From Nitrospira sp. (lineage in GTDB: Bacteria > Nitrospirota > Nitrospiria > Nitrospirales > Nitrospiraceae): a stretch of 8,257 nucleotides of DNA. The DNA is taken from positions 1 to 8,257 of the forward strand of contig JAOUEB010000039.1 of NCBI GenBank assembly GCA_029858925.1. The letters are read 5' to 3'. Position 1 is the first letter of the stretch. Each line of letters begins with the position of its first letter. The notes below the pieces were generated by a model that worked only from the letters and a program-made list of their open reading frames with translations, was not told the DNA's origin and did no database searches. The translations under genes and the position numbers were made by a program. Shown piece by piece: positions 7,107 through 8,257 of this stretch.

Positions 7107-7585
7107 CGTGCCCCTCCTTTGCCGGAGAATCCCATTTCAGCCGCCTTCGCCAGAGCCTTTGTTTTGACTTGTGGGTCATCCAATGAACCGTTGGTCAGCG
7201 CATTGATCCCATGTGCAATCCGCTGGCCCGCGAGCGCCACAAGCGTCACCTTCTTCTCTTCCCCCGGCTCAAACCTCACAGCCGTGCCGGCCGGAATGTC
7301 GAGCCGAAATCCGAAGGCCTGCTCACGGTTGAAGATGAGCGCGCGGTTGGCTTCGAAAAAATGACAGTGCGAACCGACTTGAATCGGACGATCGCCCCCG
7401 TTCGCAACGAGCACGTCATTTTTCGAACGGCCCGCGTTGAGTTCGACGTCGCCGGATGCAACTAGGAGTTGACCAGGAATGACCGGTTTGGCCAACTCGG
7501 CCTTGATCGCGGCGGCCATGGAGCTCCCCTTCTTCTGAGGAGCTTTGTGAGCCCTCGCCGGAGCCCGTTTGCTCTTCTTCGGCAT
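7103..7585 (-). CDS. ureB: Urease subunit beta, with N-terminal extension
   Basis: UreB is the small structural subunit of the (UreABC)3 urease trimer. The core spans about residues 35-130: [20 protein letters not shown], then [19 protein letters not shown] (66-84) and [15 protein letters not shown] (95-109), all nearly invariant in the family. At 160 residues the protein is longer than the usual 100-110. Residues 1-34 are an added segment rich in Lys, Arg, Ala and Pro ([20 protein letters not shown]), and the C-terminus also continues for about 25 residues past the core. The ATG at 7585 has AGGAGGGG upstream. A second ATG at codon 23 also has a GGGGAG stretch before it, so a shorter form starting there is possible. 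It ends in a 4-base overlap with ureC and lies 50 bases after ureA. Confidence 0.95.
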   Translation of the reverse strand: MPKKSKRAPARAHKAPQKKGSSMAAAIKAELAKPVIPGQLLVASGDVELNAGRSKNDVLVANGGDRPIQVGSHCHFFEANRALIFNREQAFGFRLDIPAGTAVRFEPGEEKKVTLVALAGQRIAHGINALTNGSLDDPQVKTKALAKAAEMGFSGKGGAR

Positions 7586-7635
7586 ATGTCCCCTCCTGCA
7601 ACAAAGAGTATGAACAAATGGTTGGACCTGGGATC

Positions 7636-7938
7636 CTATCGAATGGGATCGTGCACGGTCACCAGTTTCGTGCCATCTGGAAAGGTCCCTTCGACCTGAA
7701 ACTCATGAATCATTTCCGGCACGCCGGGCATGACATCGCTGCGCGAGAGCAGGGTGGCTCCATAGGCCATAAGATCGGCAACGGACCTGCCGTCGCGGAT
7801 GCCTTCGAGAATGGCTGCGGTCAGATAGGCAACGGATTCTGGATGGTTGAGTTTGAGCCCGCGCTTCTTACGGTCCGCTGCAAGTTGCCCCGCTGTATAG
7901 ATCAACAGTTTTTCCTGCTCTCTTGGAGTGAGATGCAT
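7636..7938 (-). CDS. ureA: Urease subunit gamma
   Basis: UreA is the smallest structural subunit of bacterial urease. It has exactly 100 residues, the standard length, beginning [20 protein letters not shown] and containing [19 protein letters not shown] (32-50), [20 protein letters not shown] (70-89) and the end [10 protein letters not shown]. The frame stays open upstream to 8079, but those 47 codons only translate the heptad repeat. The ATG at 7938 has GAGGAGG at the right distance and gives the family start. It is the first urease gene after the urea transporter; the 236-base gap between them contains the repeat arrays and could also contain a second promoter, which I could not identify. 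Confidence 0.97.
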   Translation of the reverse strand: MHLTPREQEKLLIYTAGQLAADRKKRGLKLNHPESVAYLTAAILEGIRDGRSVADLMAYGATLLSRSDVMPGVPEMIHEFQVEGTFPDGTKLVTVHDPIR

Positions 7939-7957
7939 GAGTCCTCCTCTCTTCTCT

Positions 7958-7969
7958 GAACGATCGTTC
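7958..7969. promoter_or_regulatory. 12-bp perfect palindrome before ureA (possible operator)
   Basis: GAACGATCGTTC is a perfect palindrome 19 bases upstream of the ureA start codon and just upstream of its ribosome binding site. It overlaps the first unit of the heptad array. It could bind a dimeric regulator or form a short hairpin in the leader. The resemblance to a GAAC-N4-GTTC LexA-type core is probably accidental here. Confidence 0.25.
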
Positions 7970-8032
7970 TTCGTGAAGCGTATCTCGTATCTCGCAAACC
8001 GGCTTTCGTATCTCGTGAAGCGTATCTCGCAA
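7963..8032. repeat. 7-base-period repeat upstream of ureA, 10 units
   Basis: Ten contiguous heptads all have CG at positions 3-4 (NNCGNNN). Units recur exactly: AGCGTAT, CTCGCAA and the TTCGTGA/CTCGTGA type each appear twice. No unit is out of phase. The array begins 25 bases before the ureA start codon and is oriented against the second array at 8062-8103. Confidence 0.8.
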
Positions 8033-8089
8033 GCAAAGATACAATGCACTTTCTTTCTGTCCTGCGCTTCACGCTTCACGAGATACGAA
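8005..8089. repeat. 19-bp perfect inverted repeat in the urtE-ureA spacer
   Basis: TTCGTATCTCGTGAAGCGT (8005-8023) is the exact reverse complement of 8071-8089. The arms are 47 bases apart and each is built of heptad units. In the operon transcript they can pair into a long hairpin. There is no T-run next to it, so it does not look like a terminator. It may be a processing or stability element between the transporter and enzyme genes. Confidence 0.75.
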
Positions 8090-8103
8090 CAACGAAGGTC
8101 GGA
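8062..8103. repeat. 7-base-period repeat, 6 units, inverted relative to its neighbour
   Basis: Six heptads all have CG at positions 4-5 (NNNCGNN): CTGCGCT, TCACGCT, TCACGAG, ATACGAA, CAACGAA and GGTCGGA. Their reverse complements use the same words as the array at 7963-8032 (TTCGTAT, CTCGTGA, AGCGTGA), so the two arrays face each other. Confidence 0.7.
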
Positions 8104-8174
8104 ACAGCGGATCGGCCTCGTCTCGGCTCGCAGAGATGGACAATTGCGGCAGACATGTTCATGACTACCGCGTC

Positions 8175-8257
8175 CTAGACCGTCAAATGCTGCCGAACCA
8201 TCTCGGCGTTCAATTGATCGCTCTTGCCGGCCGCCATCACGGTGCCTTTCGCCATCA
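8175..8257 (-). CDS. urtE: Urea ABC transporter ATP-binding protein, C-terminal end (probably UrtE)
   Basis: Only the last 26 complete codons and the TAG stop (8175-8177) are inside the window; the gene continues beyond the right edge. The readable end is [26 protein letters not shown]. It fits the final strand and helix of ABC ATPases of the branched-chain amino acid/urea type ('m-x-G-x-v-x-x-G...d-x-v-r-x-x-l-x-V'). The ending is closer to UrtE than to LivF, and the position directly upstream of ureA on the same strand supports the urea transporter UrtABCDE, where urtE is normally last. UrtD or a LivF-type protein cannot be excluded from so short a piece. Confidence 0.68.
   Translation of the reverse strand, partial: MAKGTVMAAGKSDQLNAEMVRQHLTV

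Noticed and set aside
5937..7364. Long plus-strand frames opposite ureC and ureB
   Set aside because: These are antisense shadows of highly conserved urease genes, with no family resemblance of their own.
7958..7969. LexA (SOS) box reading of GAACGATCGTTC
   Set aside because: Only the GAAC-N4-GTTC core fits. No SOS gene is nearby, and urease is not a known SOS target.
7939..8079. Longer ureA start adding 47 codons
   Set aside because: The added residues (repeated RFTRYE-type peptides) are only a translation of the heptad repeat. The start at 7938 has a strong ribosome binding site and gives the exact family length.

Overview
This window most probably comes from a nitrite-oxidizing or comammox Nitrospira (phylum Nitrospirota), or a close relative. 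That placement is inferred from gene style, from a urea ABC transporter joined to a urease operon in the order urtE-ureABC-ureF-ureG-ureD, and from a periplasmic cupredoxin-like protein nearby. No rRNA or other taxonomic marker is present.

Layout. Positions 1-633 hold no intact gene. There is a decayed fragment resembling a HicA toxin (about 259-444, +) and a hairpin terminator (567-598) for the next gene. Positions 634-1428 (-) encode a secreted cupredoxin-like protein, preceded by a good sigma70-type promoter at 1583-1612. After a 411-base divergent spacer comes an acyl-lipid/acyl-CoA delta-9 type desaturase (1840-2778, +). Everything beyond it is on the minus strand and reads right to left: the last 26 codons of an ABC ATPase, probably urtE (8175-8257), then ureA, ureB, ureC, ureF, ureG and ureD. 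The ureD end converges on the desaturase.

How the genes work together. The Urt transporter (only its tail is visible) imports urea. UreA, UreB and UreC form the nickel urease, which releases ammonia and CO2. UreD, UreF and UreG form the chaperone complex that carbamylates the active-site lysine and delivers nickel. All nickel ligands of UreC are intact, so the enzyme should be functional. No ureE is present in the window; the His-rich start of UreG may partly cover nickel handling. ureB/ureC and ureG/ureD each overlap by four bases (GTGA), which implies translational coupling.

The most unusual signal lies between the genes. The larger spacers around and within the urease operon contain degenerate repeats with a strict 7-base period. 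The clearest is at 4487-4612: 18 consecutive heptads, all with C at position 6 and a pyrimidine at position 7, filling practically the whole ureF-ureG gap. Others lie at 1690-1717, 2825-2901, 5309-5336, 7963-8032 and 8062-8103. The last two are inverted relative to each other and contain a 19-bp perfect inverted repeat upstream of ureA. The units differ in sequence while the period is kept, and they stop at gene boundaries. They recall the heptanucleotide repeats of cyanobacteria, but I do not know of a description for this group.
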